Made by a program: the position numbers and the translations under genes
The notes under the pieces: generated by a model
What the model was told of the DNA's origin: nothing
Seen by the model: only the letters and a program-made list of their open reading frames with translations
The model's database searches: none
IMG/VR virus record: IMGVR_UViG_3300025577_000026
Span: 1 to 39,774 of that record
Reading direction: 5' to 3' (one strand)
DNA: 39,774 bases
Source of the DNA: a virus
Shown: positions 22,901 to 31,600 of the stretch, one piece after another
Layout of the letters: every line of letters starts with the position of its first letter
Position numbering within the stretch: position 1 is the first letter of the stretch

Positions 22901-25617
22901 ACTGTTGATACTGAACCAGGATTACCACCACCAAAGTAACCAAAGTCAGCACTACCGGTTGCTACTACACCATACTTAGCAGCACTCAATGGTCCTTTTG
23001 ATGGTGTTGTTCCAGTGTCACTAGAATAATCAACACGATCTACTGTTGATAATGGACCAGGATTACCACCACCAAAGTAACCAAAGTTAGCATTACCTGT
23101 TGCTGCTAAGGAATATTTGGCAGAACTTAATGGTCCTCTCGCTGATGCCGTTGCAGTGTCATTAGAGTAGTCAATACGATCTATTGTTGAATCATTAGGA
23201 CTATTACCACCACCAAAGTAACCAAAGTTAGCATTACCTGTTGCTGCATTTCTTAATCTATTATAATCAGTCAATGGTCCTTTTACTACTGCCGTTGCCG
23301 TATCATTAGAATAACTAATTCTTTCTACTGTTGATATAGCGGGACTACCACCAGCAAAGTAACCAAAGTTTTGATTACCTGTAGCAGAGAGTAACTGTCT
23401 AGCAACAGTTAATGGTCCTTTTGCTACTGCAGTTGCGGTGTCATTAGAATAATCAATACGGTCCACCGTTGATATGTTAGGAGGAATCTGACCACCACCA
23501 AAGTAACCAAAGGAAGCATTACCTGTTGCTGCTAATCGTTTTCTAGCAACACTTAATGGTCCTTTAGATGATGCCGTGGCAGTGTCATTAGAGTAATCAA
23601 TACGATCTACTGTTGACTTAACGGGACCTCCACCACCACCAAAGTAACCAAAGTCAGTTCCTTGTGGTACTACATTTGGTCTTGCATCTGTTGATGCTAT
23701 AAATGTTTCTATATTTCCAGTATTAGTAGGAAGTGCATTTGCTGCTGCTGAGGTTGCTGTTAAACCATTTCTAGCAACACTTAATGGTCCTTTAGGTGAT
23801 GCCGTTGCAGTATCATTAGAATAGTCAATACGATCTACTGTTGAGTGACGATTGGGATTAAGATAACCACCACCAAAGTAACCAAAGGAAGCATTACCTG
23901 TTGCTGCTAAACCAAATCTAGCAAGACTTAATGGTCCTTTTGCTACTGCTGTTGCGGTGTCATTAGAGTAGTCAATACGGTCTACTGTTGATAAATAATC
24001 ACTTCCATATCCACCACCAAAGTAACCAAAGGAAGCATTACCTGTTGCTGCTAAAGCATTTCTAGCAAGACTTAATGGTCCTTTTGATGGTGTTGTTCCA
24101 GTGTCATTAGAATAATCAACACGGTCTACTGTTGATATTTTACCAGGAGAACCACCACCACCAAAGTAACCAAAAGAAGTATTACCTGTTGCTGCTAATT
24201 GATATCTAGCAGCACTCAATGGTCCTTTTGCTACTGCCGTTGCGGTATCATTAGAATAATCAATACGGTCTACATTTGTTTTTGGACTAGGACTATGACC
24301 ACCACCAAAGTAACCAAATGAAGCATTACCTGTTGCTGCCAAGTACGCGTTAACAATACTTAATTGTGTTCTTTGTGATATCGTTGGAGTATCATTAGTA
24401 TAATCAATACGGTCTACTCTTGAATATCCACCAGCAGCAAAGTAACCATGTGTTGAGTTTCCTGTTGCTGCTAAAGCCTGTCTAGCAACACTTAATGGTC
24501 CTTTTACTACTGCTGTTCCAGTGTCATTAGTGTAATCAATACGGTCTACTGTTGATGACGTTGATGGACCAAAACCACCACCAAAGTAACCATGGTTAAT
24601 TGTCCCTCTTGCAGTGATATAAGGAAGTCCATATGCTTTACGGCTTGTTGCTCCCATATAAAATCTAGCAACACTCAATGGTCCTTTTGCTACTGCCGTT
24701 GCGGTGTCATTAGAGTAATCAACACGATTTACATTGGCTTGATAACTTGCAAAGTAACCAAATTCAGAATTACCTGTTGCAGCACTTAAGTTAACGACGT
24801 TTACCAGAGGACCTTTTGCCGGTGCCGTTCCAGTATCACTAGAATAATCAATACGGTCTACTGTTGATACTGAAGTATTTCCTGGATTAACATAACCACC
24901 ACCAAAATAACCAAAGGAAGAATTACCTGTTGCCGAAAAAGATCTTCTAGTACCACTTAATGGTCCTTTTGGTGATGCTGTTGCGGTATCATTACCATAA
25001 TCAATACGGTCTACTGTTGATAATCCAGTTGTAGGGCTAGGAGTAGAACCACCACCAAAGTAACCAAATGATTGATTACCTGTTGCTGCCAATGATGCCC
25101 TAGCAACAGTTAATAGTCCTTTTGGTGATGCTGTTGCAGTGTCATTAGAATAGTCAATACGATCTACTGTGGATTTTGTAGCAGGAGCACCACCACCAAA
25201 GTAACCAAAGGAAGCATTGCCTGTTGCTGATGCATTGTATACAGAAATACTTAGGTTTCCTTTTGCTAATGCCGTTACTGTATCATTACCGTAATCAATA
25301 CGGTCTAACTTTGATGAAAAAGGAATACCACCACCAAAGTAACCAAAGGAAGCATTACCTGTTGCTGTTACATACCCTCTGGCAATACTCAATGGTCCTC
25401 TAACTGATGCCTTTGCTGCATCATTGGAGTAATCAATACGATCTACTGTTGTTACATAAACAGAAGAAGGATTCATACCACCAGCAAAGTATCCAAAAGG
25501 AGCAGGACCAGACGATAAAAAGGGACTCGGAGTATTCCAGACATCTCCTTTCGTGGACCAGTTGCCTGATAACTGCTCTTCATATACCTGTTTTAATCTA
25601 AATATTCCTCTAGGCAT
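19915..25617 (-). CDS. Kelch-like propeller adhesin B, six six-bladed propellers
   Basis: This 1900-aa protein is the largest of the three propeller adhesins: 36 kelch-like units in six groups of six. Linkers lie near 24.6, 23.7, 22.75, 21.75 and 20.8 kb. The N-terminus (MPRGIFRLKQVYEEQLSGNW, then STKGDVW) is the shared anchor module. Groups end with caps such as TSAAANALP and SSSRANAIP. Linkers include LKGPGILEVPVS and TYGTPNT, both also used in protein C, showing exchange between the genes. Most blades carry RIDYSNDTATA. The blade loops after GGG are the variable positions and would form one face of each propeller. Transcribed between a catalytically degenerate DUF6445-like gene and an intact one. 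Confidence 0.8.
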   Translation of the reverse strand: MPRGIFRLKQVYEEQLSGNWSTKGDVWNTPSPFLSSGPAPFGYFAGGMNPSSVYVTTVDRIDYSNDAAKASVRGPLSIARGYVTATGNASFGYFGGGIPFSSKLDRIDYGNDTVTALAKGNLSISVYNASATGNASFGYFGGGAPATKSTVDRIDYSNDTATASPKGLLTVARASLAATGNQSFGYFGGGSTPSPTTGLSTVDRIDYGNDTATASPKGPLSGTRRSFSATGNSSFGYFGGGYVNPGNTSVSTVDRIDYSSDTGTAPAKGPLVNVVNLSAATGNSEFGYFASYQANVNRVDYSNDTATAVAKGPLSVARFYMGATSRKAYGLPYITARGTINHGYFGGGFGPSTSSTVDRIDYTNDTGTAVVKGPLSVARQALAATGNSTHGYFAAGGYSRVDRIDYTNDTPTISQRTQLSIVNAYLAATGNASFGYFGGGHSPSPKTNVDRIDYSNDTATAVAKGPLSAARYQLAATGNTSFGYFGGGGSPGKISTVDRVDYSNDTGTTPSKGPLSLARNALAATGNASFGYFGGGYGSDYLSTVDRIDYSNDTATAVAKGPLSLARFGLAATGNASFGYFGGGYLNPNRHSTVDRIDYSNDTATASPKGPLSVARNGLTATSAAANALPTNTGNIETFIASTDARPNVVPQGTDFGYFGGGGGPVKSTVDRIDYSNDTATASSKGPLSVARKRLAATGNASFGYFGGGQIPPNISTVDRIDYSNDTATAVAKGPLTVARQLLSATGNQNFGYFAGGSPAISTVERISYSNDTATAVVKGPLTDYNRLRNAATGNANFGYFGGGNSPNDSTIDRIDYSNDTATASARGPLSSAKYSLAATGNANFGYFGGGNPGPLSTVDRVDYSSDTGTTPSKGPLSAAKYGVVATGSADFGYFGGGNPGSVSTVSRIDYSNDTATASVKGPLSAAKYVMAASSSRANAIPLKGPGILEVPVSLGAFSLPAPQGFGTGYFAGGWQPSNSPSFPSTVYYSSVSRIDYSNDTSTVSARGPLSITRYRSAATGNASFGYFGGGAPSLSSVDRVDYGNDTATASVKGPLSAGRSKSSATGNQSFGYIAGGSGFDPSVGTVYSTSIERIDYSGDTATALVKGNLSIGGEDGAATGNQSFGYFAIGQAMPGSARVTTIDRIDYSNDTATASPKGPLSVKRREFGATGNADFGYFAGGYNSVPGSNNWVSTVDRLDYSNDTATAAVKGPLSQTRGTGCATGDSSFGYFGGGAGNNNDNLSSVDRVDYSNDTATASPKGPLSHSLRNSGASSSRANAIPTENIVNYAAGTYGTPNTGYFAGGYQTATNPNWLTLVERIDYSNDTATAVEKGPLNTQTWRMGGTGVGNQSFGYIGGGTNPSDNNLSTVQRIDYINDTATALSRGPLSAARKYSTGMSNENFGYFAGGVPSPQLVDRIDYSNDTATAVAKGNLASPFKYHGGAGNQDFGYVGGGSDSGSKTYVNRIDYSNDTATAVAKGPLTVDRYGITATGNASFGYFGGGNPGAVSTVDRIDYSNDTATALAKGPLSAAKAYTGATSNANFGYFGGGTPSVKSTVDRIDYSNDTATASPKGPLGVGRNRLSAVSARASGFTAILGPALVTNTPEPFFPITSFGYFAGGTPGQTRVDRINFNNDTVTAVEKGNLSVSRIYGAATGNSSFGYFAGGLPKSSVDRIDYNNDTATAVAKGPLSVAKYWIGATGNSSFGYFAGGQAPSSKVSTVDRIDYSNDTATAAVKGPLSSAQHTTKGTGNADFGYITGGWSAVSTVDRIDYANDTATAVAKGPLNVGVGRHAATGNANFGYIGGGYPAKSTVERIDYSNDTATAAVKGPLTISRNQHGGTGNANFGYFGGGDPSPAIRHIDRIDYSNDTATAVARANAFSFDKNWPMACSPAANALPQ

Positions 25618-26143
25618 TTTGTATTAACATCTTCTGGTATATCATTGAGTTATTTAGTTGTTCACCGAAACCTTTACCATATGAATGCCATAAATCAGCA
25701 CCGAATAATACAATACGATTATATTTTACATACACATTAGAATATTCTTTCCACTCTTCCCTATTATCAATATTAAATGTTACCATAATATCTTCTTGTG
25801 TCTGTATTCCATGTAACTGACGGGCATACTCATCAGGGAATGCATCAAATCCTGTTCTTAAATGACTATAAAAACTCATGCCTCTTTGTGATACACAATC
25901 ACCAGGCATCGTTAGATAGACAACCGCAATCCAATCACAGGCAAGATTAGCAGTGATTGGATTTGAAGTATTGGATGGAGCAACTTCATTAAATAAGTTC
26001 TCTACTTTTATCTCACGACCCAGAAGATGTGAAATTTTCTGGGGTGCTTCATCAGTAAAAATTGGTTCACCTTCTACGATACCTTTATGATATGGATGTG
26101 CGATATCATAAAAGTCATCGGCAACAATAATCTTCTGGTTCAT
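25610..26143 (-). CDS. Degenerate DUF6445/2OG-oxygenase-like protein
   Basis: ATG 26143 (MNQKIIVADDFYDIAHPYHK) gives 177 aa. It is clearly related to the 205-aa protein at 19268-19885: shared DDFYD start, WIAVVYL strand, GDCV, SFYSH, YNRIVLFGADLWHS. The ligand positions differ, though. The HxD becomes T64-A-N66 and the 2-oxoglutarate arginine is Ser, while only the distal H153 is kept. Iron-dependent catalysis is therefore unlikely; it may be a binding or regulatory paralogue. It starts one base after the GT4 gene's stop and overlaps propeller B's start by 8 nt. Confidence 0.7.
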   Translation of the reverse strand: MNQKIIVADDFYDIAHPYHKGIVEGEPIFTDEAPQKISHLLGREIKVENLFNEVAPSNTSNPITANLACDWIAVVYLTMPGDCVSQRGMSFYSHLRTGFDAFPDEYARQLHGIQTQEDIMVTFNIDNREEWKEYSNVYVKYNRIVLFGADLWHSYGKGFGEQLNNSMIYQKMLIQNA

Positions 26144-26144
26144 A

Positions 26145-27899
26145 TCAACCTTGCAGTTTCTTTTGCTCCTCTTCTGGAGAACCAGCAATCATACCAAGAT
26201 TTTCACCAGTAACTTCTTGGATACCTGTAAGAACTTTCTTCTGAAGATCATTCAGGAAGTCCATCTTACCTTGAGGACTTTCGAGAACTTTATTCAGAGG
26301 CAAATAACCTTCTGGTAATTCATTTCTCTTATCAACAATTGCAGGTGCAGAAGCACGACGCATACTGTGTAGGTTACCAATAGAGATACCAGTTTGTGCC
26401 GCAACCATTTCATCCATAGCCTGGTCGGCAAATCTTCTTTCCCAATACTGTCCATCAGCATCAAGGAACTGCTCTCGGGTGACTGCTTTACCACCATTCT
26501 GTTCGGTAAGTTTCTCAAGAATCTTATCTAGGTGTTGCATCTGGTGGAGACGGTCACGAATCTCAAGTTCACAAGACTTCAGATAATGAGATAGTGTAAG
26601 TTCATCTAAATCAAACCAACACAATTTCTTGGAACCACCACCGGGTCCACCTTCTTCCCAAAAAATTGGTTGTGCTTTATCCTTATCTGCCCACTTAAAG
26701 TCAAACTCACGGACCTTTTCTTTCATCTCAATGAGTTTATACATATAACCTTCTGCCATCTGACGACGAGACTTCAGAGTATTCTCAAAGGCAACAGGAA
26801 GGGTATGAGTATCAAGAAGTGCAAACTTCTCTAACTGGAAATTAGTTCTGCCTTGTGCAAGTTCCTTATCACTATCCTCCCACCTCAGAACATTGGCAAA
26901 TGCTTGCTGTAGATATTCATCATCCATCACTGCCTGCTCAGAAGTGATGGGAGTATAAGCCAATTCAGTATTTTCTGTAGTCATGGGTGCTCCACTTGTA
27001 ATTTTAGTAATCAGTTTTTTCCACTGGTGTGCAATTTTTTTCCAGTCACACTTCTGTGAAATATGATTGGAAAGAGATTTTGAGATTTGGTTATAATATG
27101 TTCTGTCTCCCTCAAAATAATCTAAAGCAGTACAGCAAATCTCTGTGAATGTATTTAGAAAGTTTTCGGTAACCTCATATCCTTTGGTTGTTCGGGTTCC
27201 ATTTAAAGGAACAACCGAAGCAAAGTTCTCAGTTGCAACTTCTGAAAGTGCTCCAATATCAGTAATGATAGGATATGCACCACATTTCATTGCCTCTGCC
27301 ATTGAAACACAAAATGTTTCTTCCCAAATGTTTGGATGAATAAAAAATGCAGCATCTTGATAATGTTCTACAAGTTCTTCTTGATCCACTGCCGCAGAAT
27401 ATTCTACGTTAGGAAGTTTTTTTAGTTCCTCATACAGTTCTATATATGTGTCATTGAGAGGACCATATAAAGACATTGATGAGAAGATTTTAAACTTTGC
27501 ATCAGGATGTTTTGTATGAATTCTCCTAATAATATCGGGCATTAACTCTAGACCTTTATAAGGAATAGAAGTATGAATAAAAGTCTTAGTTTTATTTTCA
27601 GAATAGGTGAAGATATCATTCACACCATTTGAAATTACAGTAATTTTATCCTTTGGAATATGATGAAACTTAATCAGTTGCTCCTTTGCCCAATGAGAAG
27701 GAGTTACAATATGATCTACAGTCTCATGATTAAAATTTAAAAATACAGGTTGATCATATGCATGATGTGCCCATAAGATTTTATATGTTTTATTAGATTT
27801 TTTCAGTTCCTCTGGAAGATGAGATACTTCTACATCTTCAGGAAATTCATAATATTGTGAAAGATAATGAAATGAACTTTCAGTTGCTCCGGACTTCAT
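26145..27899 (-). CDS. GT4 glycosyltransferase fused to an unknown C-terminal domain
   Basis: This 584-aa protein has two parts. Residues 1-305 are a GT-B/GT4 glycosyltransferase: TPSHWAKEQLIKFHHIPKDK with VISNGVND, then the nucleotide-sugar site WEETFCVSMAEAMKCGAYPI with ITDIGALSE. The N-terminal Rossmann half is short. Residues 306-584 start MTTENTELAY and form a helical, charged domain (DLDELTLSHYLKSCELEIRD, QYWERRFADQAMDEMVAAQT) of a type I recall as a separate cyanophage protein. The ATG at codon 306 has GGAG five bases upstream, so the C-terminal part may also be made alone (26145-26984, 279 aa). It follows the GT-A gene and may glycosylate a virion or host surface component. Confidence 0.8.
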   Translation of the reverse strand: MKSGATESSFHYLSQYYEFPEDVEVSHLPEELKKSNKTYKILWAHHAYDQPVFLNFNHETVDHIVTPSHWAKEQLIKFHHIPKDKITVISNGVNDIFTYSENKTKTFIHTSIPYKGLELMPDIIRRIHTKHPDAKFKIFSSMSLYGPLNDTYIELYEELKKLPNVEYSAAVDQEELVEHYQDAAFFIHPNIWEETFCVSMAEAMKCGAYPIITDIGALSEVATENFASVVPLNGTRTTKGYEVTENFLNTFTEICCTALDYFEGDRTYYNQISKSLSNHISQKCDWKKIAHQWKKLITKITSGAPMTTENTELAYTPITSEQAVMDDEYLQQAFANVLRWEDSDKELAQGRTNFQLEKFALLDTHTLPVAFENTLKSRRQMAEGYMYKLIEMKEKVREFDFKWADKDKAQPIFWEEGGPGGGSKKLCWFDLDELTLSHYLKSCELEIRDRLHQMQHLDKILEKLTEQNGGKAVTREQFLDADGQYWERRFADQAMDEMVAAQTGISIGNLHSMRRASAPAIVDKRNELPEGYLPLNKVLESPQGKMDFLNDLQKKVLTGIQEVTGENLGMIAGSPEEEQKKLQG

Positions 27900-27901
27900 A
27901 A

Positions 27902-28555
27902 TTATTCAGTAAAGACGTGTGAACCGACGTGTTGTAGTTTGATTGTAGTATCTAGCCAATGAGTATACCCCGACATTCTAGCACGATAAAAGAAACTTTT
28001 ATCTTCTGATGCAAAACTGTCATCAATCTTTTCTTCTGCAAAGTAATGATATGAGTTATTCATCTCTGCTTCTGTTGGTGGATAGTTACTATCTTTGGTT
28101 GATGGTATGTATTTAAGATATGGAAATTTCTGTGCGATATCGGCAAAGACATTACGATGAATTATCACAAACCCCATACCATTTCCACCGACCTTAAGTA
28201 AATCACCCTTGCGTTCTTCTGGTTCTAAGACATCAACACAATACCGAATGGGTATTGTCTTCATTGGATATGTGCCAGAAACGATGTTCTCATTATGACT
28301 CAATAATCTTAGCACATCTTCTGGATTAAATCCAATATCACTATCAAGGAAAAACAGATATTCATGATCTGTATTGTTGATAAAAAAGTTAGCACACTTT
28401 GACCTTCCATGAGTAATCAGGGAAGAGTTTGCCTGAGTGAGAAGACCGTGCGGAATATTATTTCTTACTAAGAGTTTACCTAGATTAAACAAACTCATCG
28501 TTGTCTTTTCATTCACAATTCCCCCGTGACAGGGGAGTGCGATCATTATACTCAT
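27902..28555 (-). CDS. GT-A-fold glycosyltransferase-like protein
   Basis: This 217-aa protein starts MSIMIALPCHGGIVNEKTTM, then SSLITHGRSKCANFFI and YLFFLDSDIGFNPED. DSD (71-73) is the metal-binding DxD of GT-A enzymes, and the surrounding pattern matches the Mnn9/Van1/Anp1-like family seen in marine phages. VGGNGMGFVIIHRNVF and the C-terminal SEDKSFFYRARMSGY are also typical acceptor-side motifs. It is followed two bases later by the GT4 gene, forming a glycosyltransferase pair next to propeller gene C. Its leader lies in the 57-bp repeat with an extended -10 element. Confidence 0.85.
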   Translation of the reverse strand: MSIMIALPCHGGIVNEKTTMSLFNLGKLLVRNNIPHGLLTQANSSLITHGRSKCANFFINNTDHEYLFFLDSDIGFNPEDVLRLLSHNENIVSGTYPMKTIPIRYCVDVLEPEERKGDLLKVGGNGMGFVIIHRNVFADIAQKFPYLKYIPSTKDSNYPPTEAEMNNSYHYFAEEKIDDSFASEDKSFFYRARMSGYTHWLDTTIKLQHVGSHVFTE

Positions 28556-28558
28556 ATT

Positions 28559-28615
28559 ATATAATCAATCTTTTGTTTATTATAGCATACTATTGTGGAA
28601 GTGCATTTGCTGCTG
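28559..28615 (-). repeat. 57-bp exact repeat, copy 2 (propeller C 3' end plus promoter)
   Basis: Identical to 19884-19940. It includes the ANALPQ end of propeller C, the stop, and TGCTATAAT at 28587-28579. The following gene is a glycosyltransferase here and a DUF6445-like oxygenase at the other copy. Confidence 0.85.
28579..28587 (-). promoter_or_regulatory. Extended -10 promoter element TGCTATAAT before the GT-A gene
   Basis: Perfect TATAAT preceded by TGC, about 24 nt before the ATG at 28555, carried within the 57-bp repeat. No -35 match at normal spacing. Confidence 0.5.
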
Positions 28616-31600
28616 CTGAAGTTGCTCCCAAAGCACGTCTACCAACACTTAAGGGTCCTTTTGCTGATGCTGTTGCCGTATCGTTTGAGTAATCAACACG
28701 ATCTACTGATGATTTTGCAGGATTACCACCACCAAAATAACCGAATGAACTGTTACCTGTTGCCCCATGGTAATATCTAGTCGCACTTAATGGTCCTTTT
28801 ACTGATGCTGTTGCCGTATCGTTTGAGTAATCAATACGGTCCACTGTTGATACTGGAACCCCACCACCAAAGTAACCAAAGTTAGCATTACCAGTTCCTT
28901 TCGCATCACGTCTACCAACACTTAAGGGTCCTTTTGCTGATGCTGTTGCCGTATCGTTTGAGTAATCAATACGATCTACTGTTGATTTTGAACCAGGAGT
29001 ACCACTACCAAAATATCCAAAGGAAGCATTACCTGTTGCTCCCAAATCAAATCTAGCCTGACTTAATGGTCCTCTTACTGCTGCCGTTGCAGTATCATTA
29101 GAGTAATCAATACGGTCTACTGTTGAATAATTAGAATAACCAGCACCAAAGTAACCAAAATTAGCATTACCGGTTGCTGATAAACCATATCTAGCAGCAC
29201 TTAATGGTCCTTTTGGTGATGCTGTTGCGGTGTCATTAGAATAGTCAATACGATCTACTGTTGATTTTGAAGGACCACCACCACCAAAATAACCAAAAGA
29301 ACTATTACTTGTTGCTCCCATGTATCTTCTAGCAAGACTCAATGGTCCTTTTACTGCTGCCGTTGCAGTATCATTAGAGTAGTCAATACGATCTACTGTC
29401 GAATTTGTAAGAGCACCACCACCAAAGTATCCAAAGGTTGTTGGATTAAATGACCCTGCGACTGCAGCGGCATTAGAAACCACTGCTGGACCGACCACAG
29501 TAAATCCATTGGCTCTGGCACTTGCTGCTCCTAAGAGTCTTGTAGGATAAAGTAATGGTCCTCTTTTTGATGTGGTTGCGGTATCATTTGAATAATCAAT
29601 ACGTTGTACTGTTGATGTATCAAAAGGACTACTAGGAGTACCACCACCAGCAAAATAACCAAAGTCAGCAGTACCTGATGCTCCCGTCTGTGCTCTACTA
29701 CCGACTAATCGTCCTTTTGGTGATGCAGTTCCAGTGTCATTAGAATAATCAACACGATCTACTGTTGAGTAATAAGTTGGTGAGGGAGTAGTTCTACCAC
29801 CACCAAAGTAACCAAAGTCGGCATTACCTGTTGCTTGTACACCATATCTAGCAACACTTAATGGTCCTTTTAATGATGCCGTTGCAGTATCATTGGAGTA
29901 ATCAATACGATCCACTGTTGATCGCATGGTACTATATCCGGGACGATCACCTCCACCAAAGTAACCAAAAGATTGATTACCTGTTGCTGCTAATTCATTT
30001 CTAGCAAGACTTAATGGTCCTTTTGCTACTGCCGTTGCGGTGTCGTTTGAGTAATCTACACGATCCACTGATGATTTTGGACCAGGACCACCAACAAAGT
30101 AACCGAAAGAAGCATTACCTGTTGCTCCTCCAGAATTATGACTAGTATTTAATGATCCTTTTGCTACTGACGTTACGGTGTCATTTAAGTAATCAACACG
30201 AGAAGTAGGAGTGCCAGACGAAAAATAACCAAAAGAATCATTACCTGTTCCAATTAAACCTTGAAAGAAAGAAATTAATGGTCCTTTTAGTGATGCCGTT
30301 GCAGTGTCATTACTGTAATCAATTCTTTGTACTATTGACGGTCTAGCAGGAGAAAAACTACTACTTTGTCCAGCAGCAAAGTAACCGGTGTTAGGAGTCC
30401 CATAAGTTCCTGTCGCCATTGAGACTGGAACTTCTAAGATACCAGGTCCTTTGAGTGGGATTCCATTGGCTCTGGAACTTGATGTCCCCGAATCATATCT
30501 AGCAATACTCAATGGTCCTTTTACTGCTGCCGTAGCAGTGTCATTAGAGTAATCAATACGATCTACTGTTGCTCCTGGAGCACCACTATAAGCACCACCA
30601 AAGTAACCAAAGGAACTATTACCTGTTGCCGATGCATAATATCTAGTAGAACTTAATGGACCTCTTACTGATGCTGTTGCGGTGTCATTAGAGTAATCAA
30701 TACGTTCTACTGTTGATACAGAAGGATGACCAGCAGCAAAGTAACCAAAGTTAGCATTACCTGTTGATCCCAAATATCTTCTAGCAAGACTCAATGGTCC
30801 TTTTTCTACTGCCGTTGCAGTATCGTTGGAATAATCTATACGATCTACTGTTGAATATATACCAGCACCACCACCAAAATAACCAAAAGAACTATTGCCT
30901 GTTGCTGTCACACCATGTCTAGCAAGACTCAATGGTCCTTTGACTGCTGCCGTCGCAGTATCATTAGAGTAATCAATACGATCTACTGTTGATTTTGGAC
31001 CAGGAGAACCACCACCAAAGTAACCAAAAGAAGTATTACCTGTTGCCGCATGGTAAGTTCTAGCAAGACTCAATGGTCCTTTTACTGATGCCGTTGCAGT
31101 ATCATTAGAATAATCAACACGGTCTACTGTTGAATATGAACCACCACCACCAAAGTAACCAAAGTTTTGATTGCCGGTTGCTCTCACACCACGTCTACCA
31201 ACACTTAATGGTCCTTTTGCTGATGCCGTTGCAGTATCATTCGAGTAATCAATACGATCTACTGATGATTTTGCAGGAGCACCACCACCAAAGTAACCAG
31301 TGTCAAATCCTTGTGGTACTACGTCAGGTCTTACTGATGATGCCGGGAATAATGTTGTCTGCGGAAGTCCATTAGCCTGAGAACTTGATGCTGCCAAAGC
31401 ATATCTACCAACACTTAATGGTCCTTTTGCTGATGCCGTTGCAGTGTCATTAGAGTAATCAATACGATCTACTGATGATAATGCACCAGGAGTCACACTA
31501 CCACCAAAGTAACCAAAGGAACTATTACCTGTTGCTCCTAAAGCACTTCTAGCAACACTCAATGGTCCTTTTGCTGATGCCGTTGCAGTGTCATTAGAAT

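Noticed and set aside
28521-28536. CCCC-GTGACA-GGGG hairpin near the start of the GT-A gene
   Set aside because: It lies in codons for the conserved Pro-Cys-His-Gly-Gly motif and has no T-run; most likely a by-product of coding.
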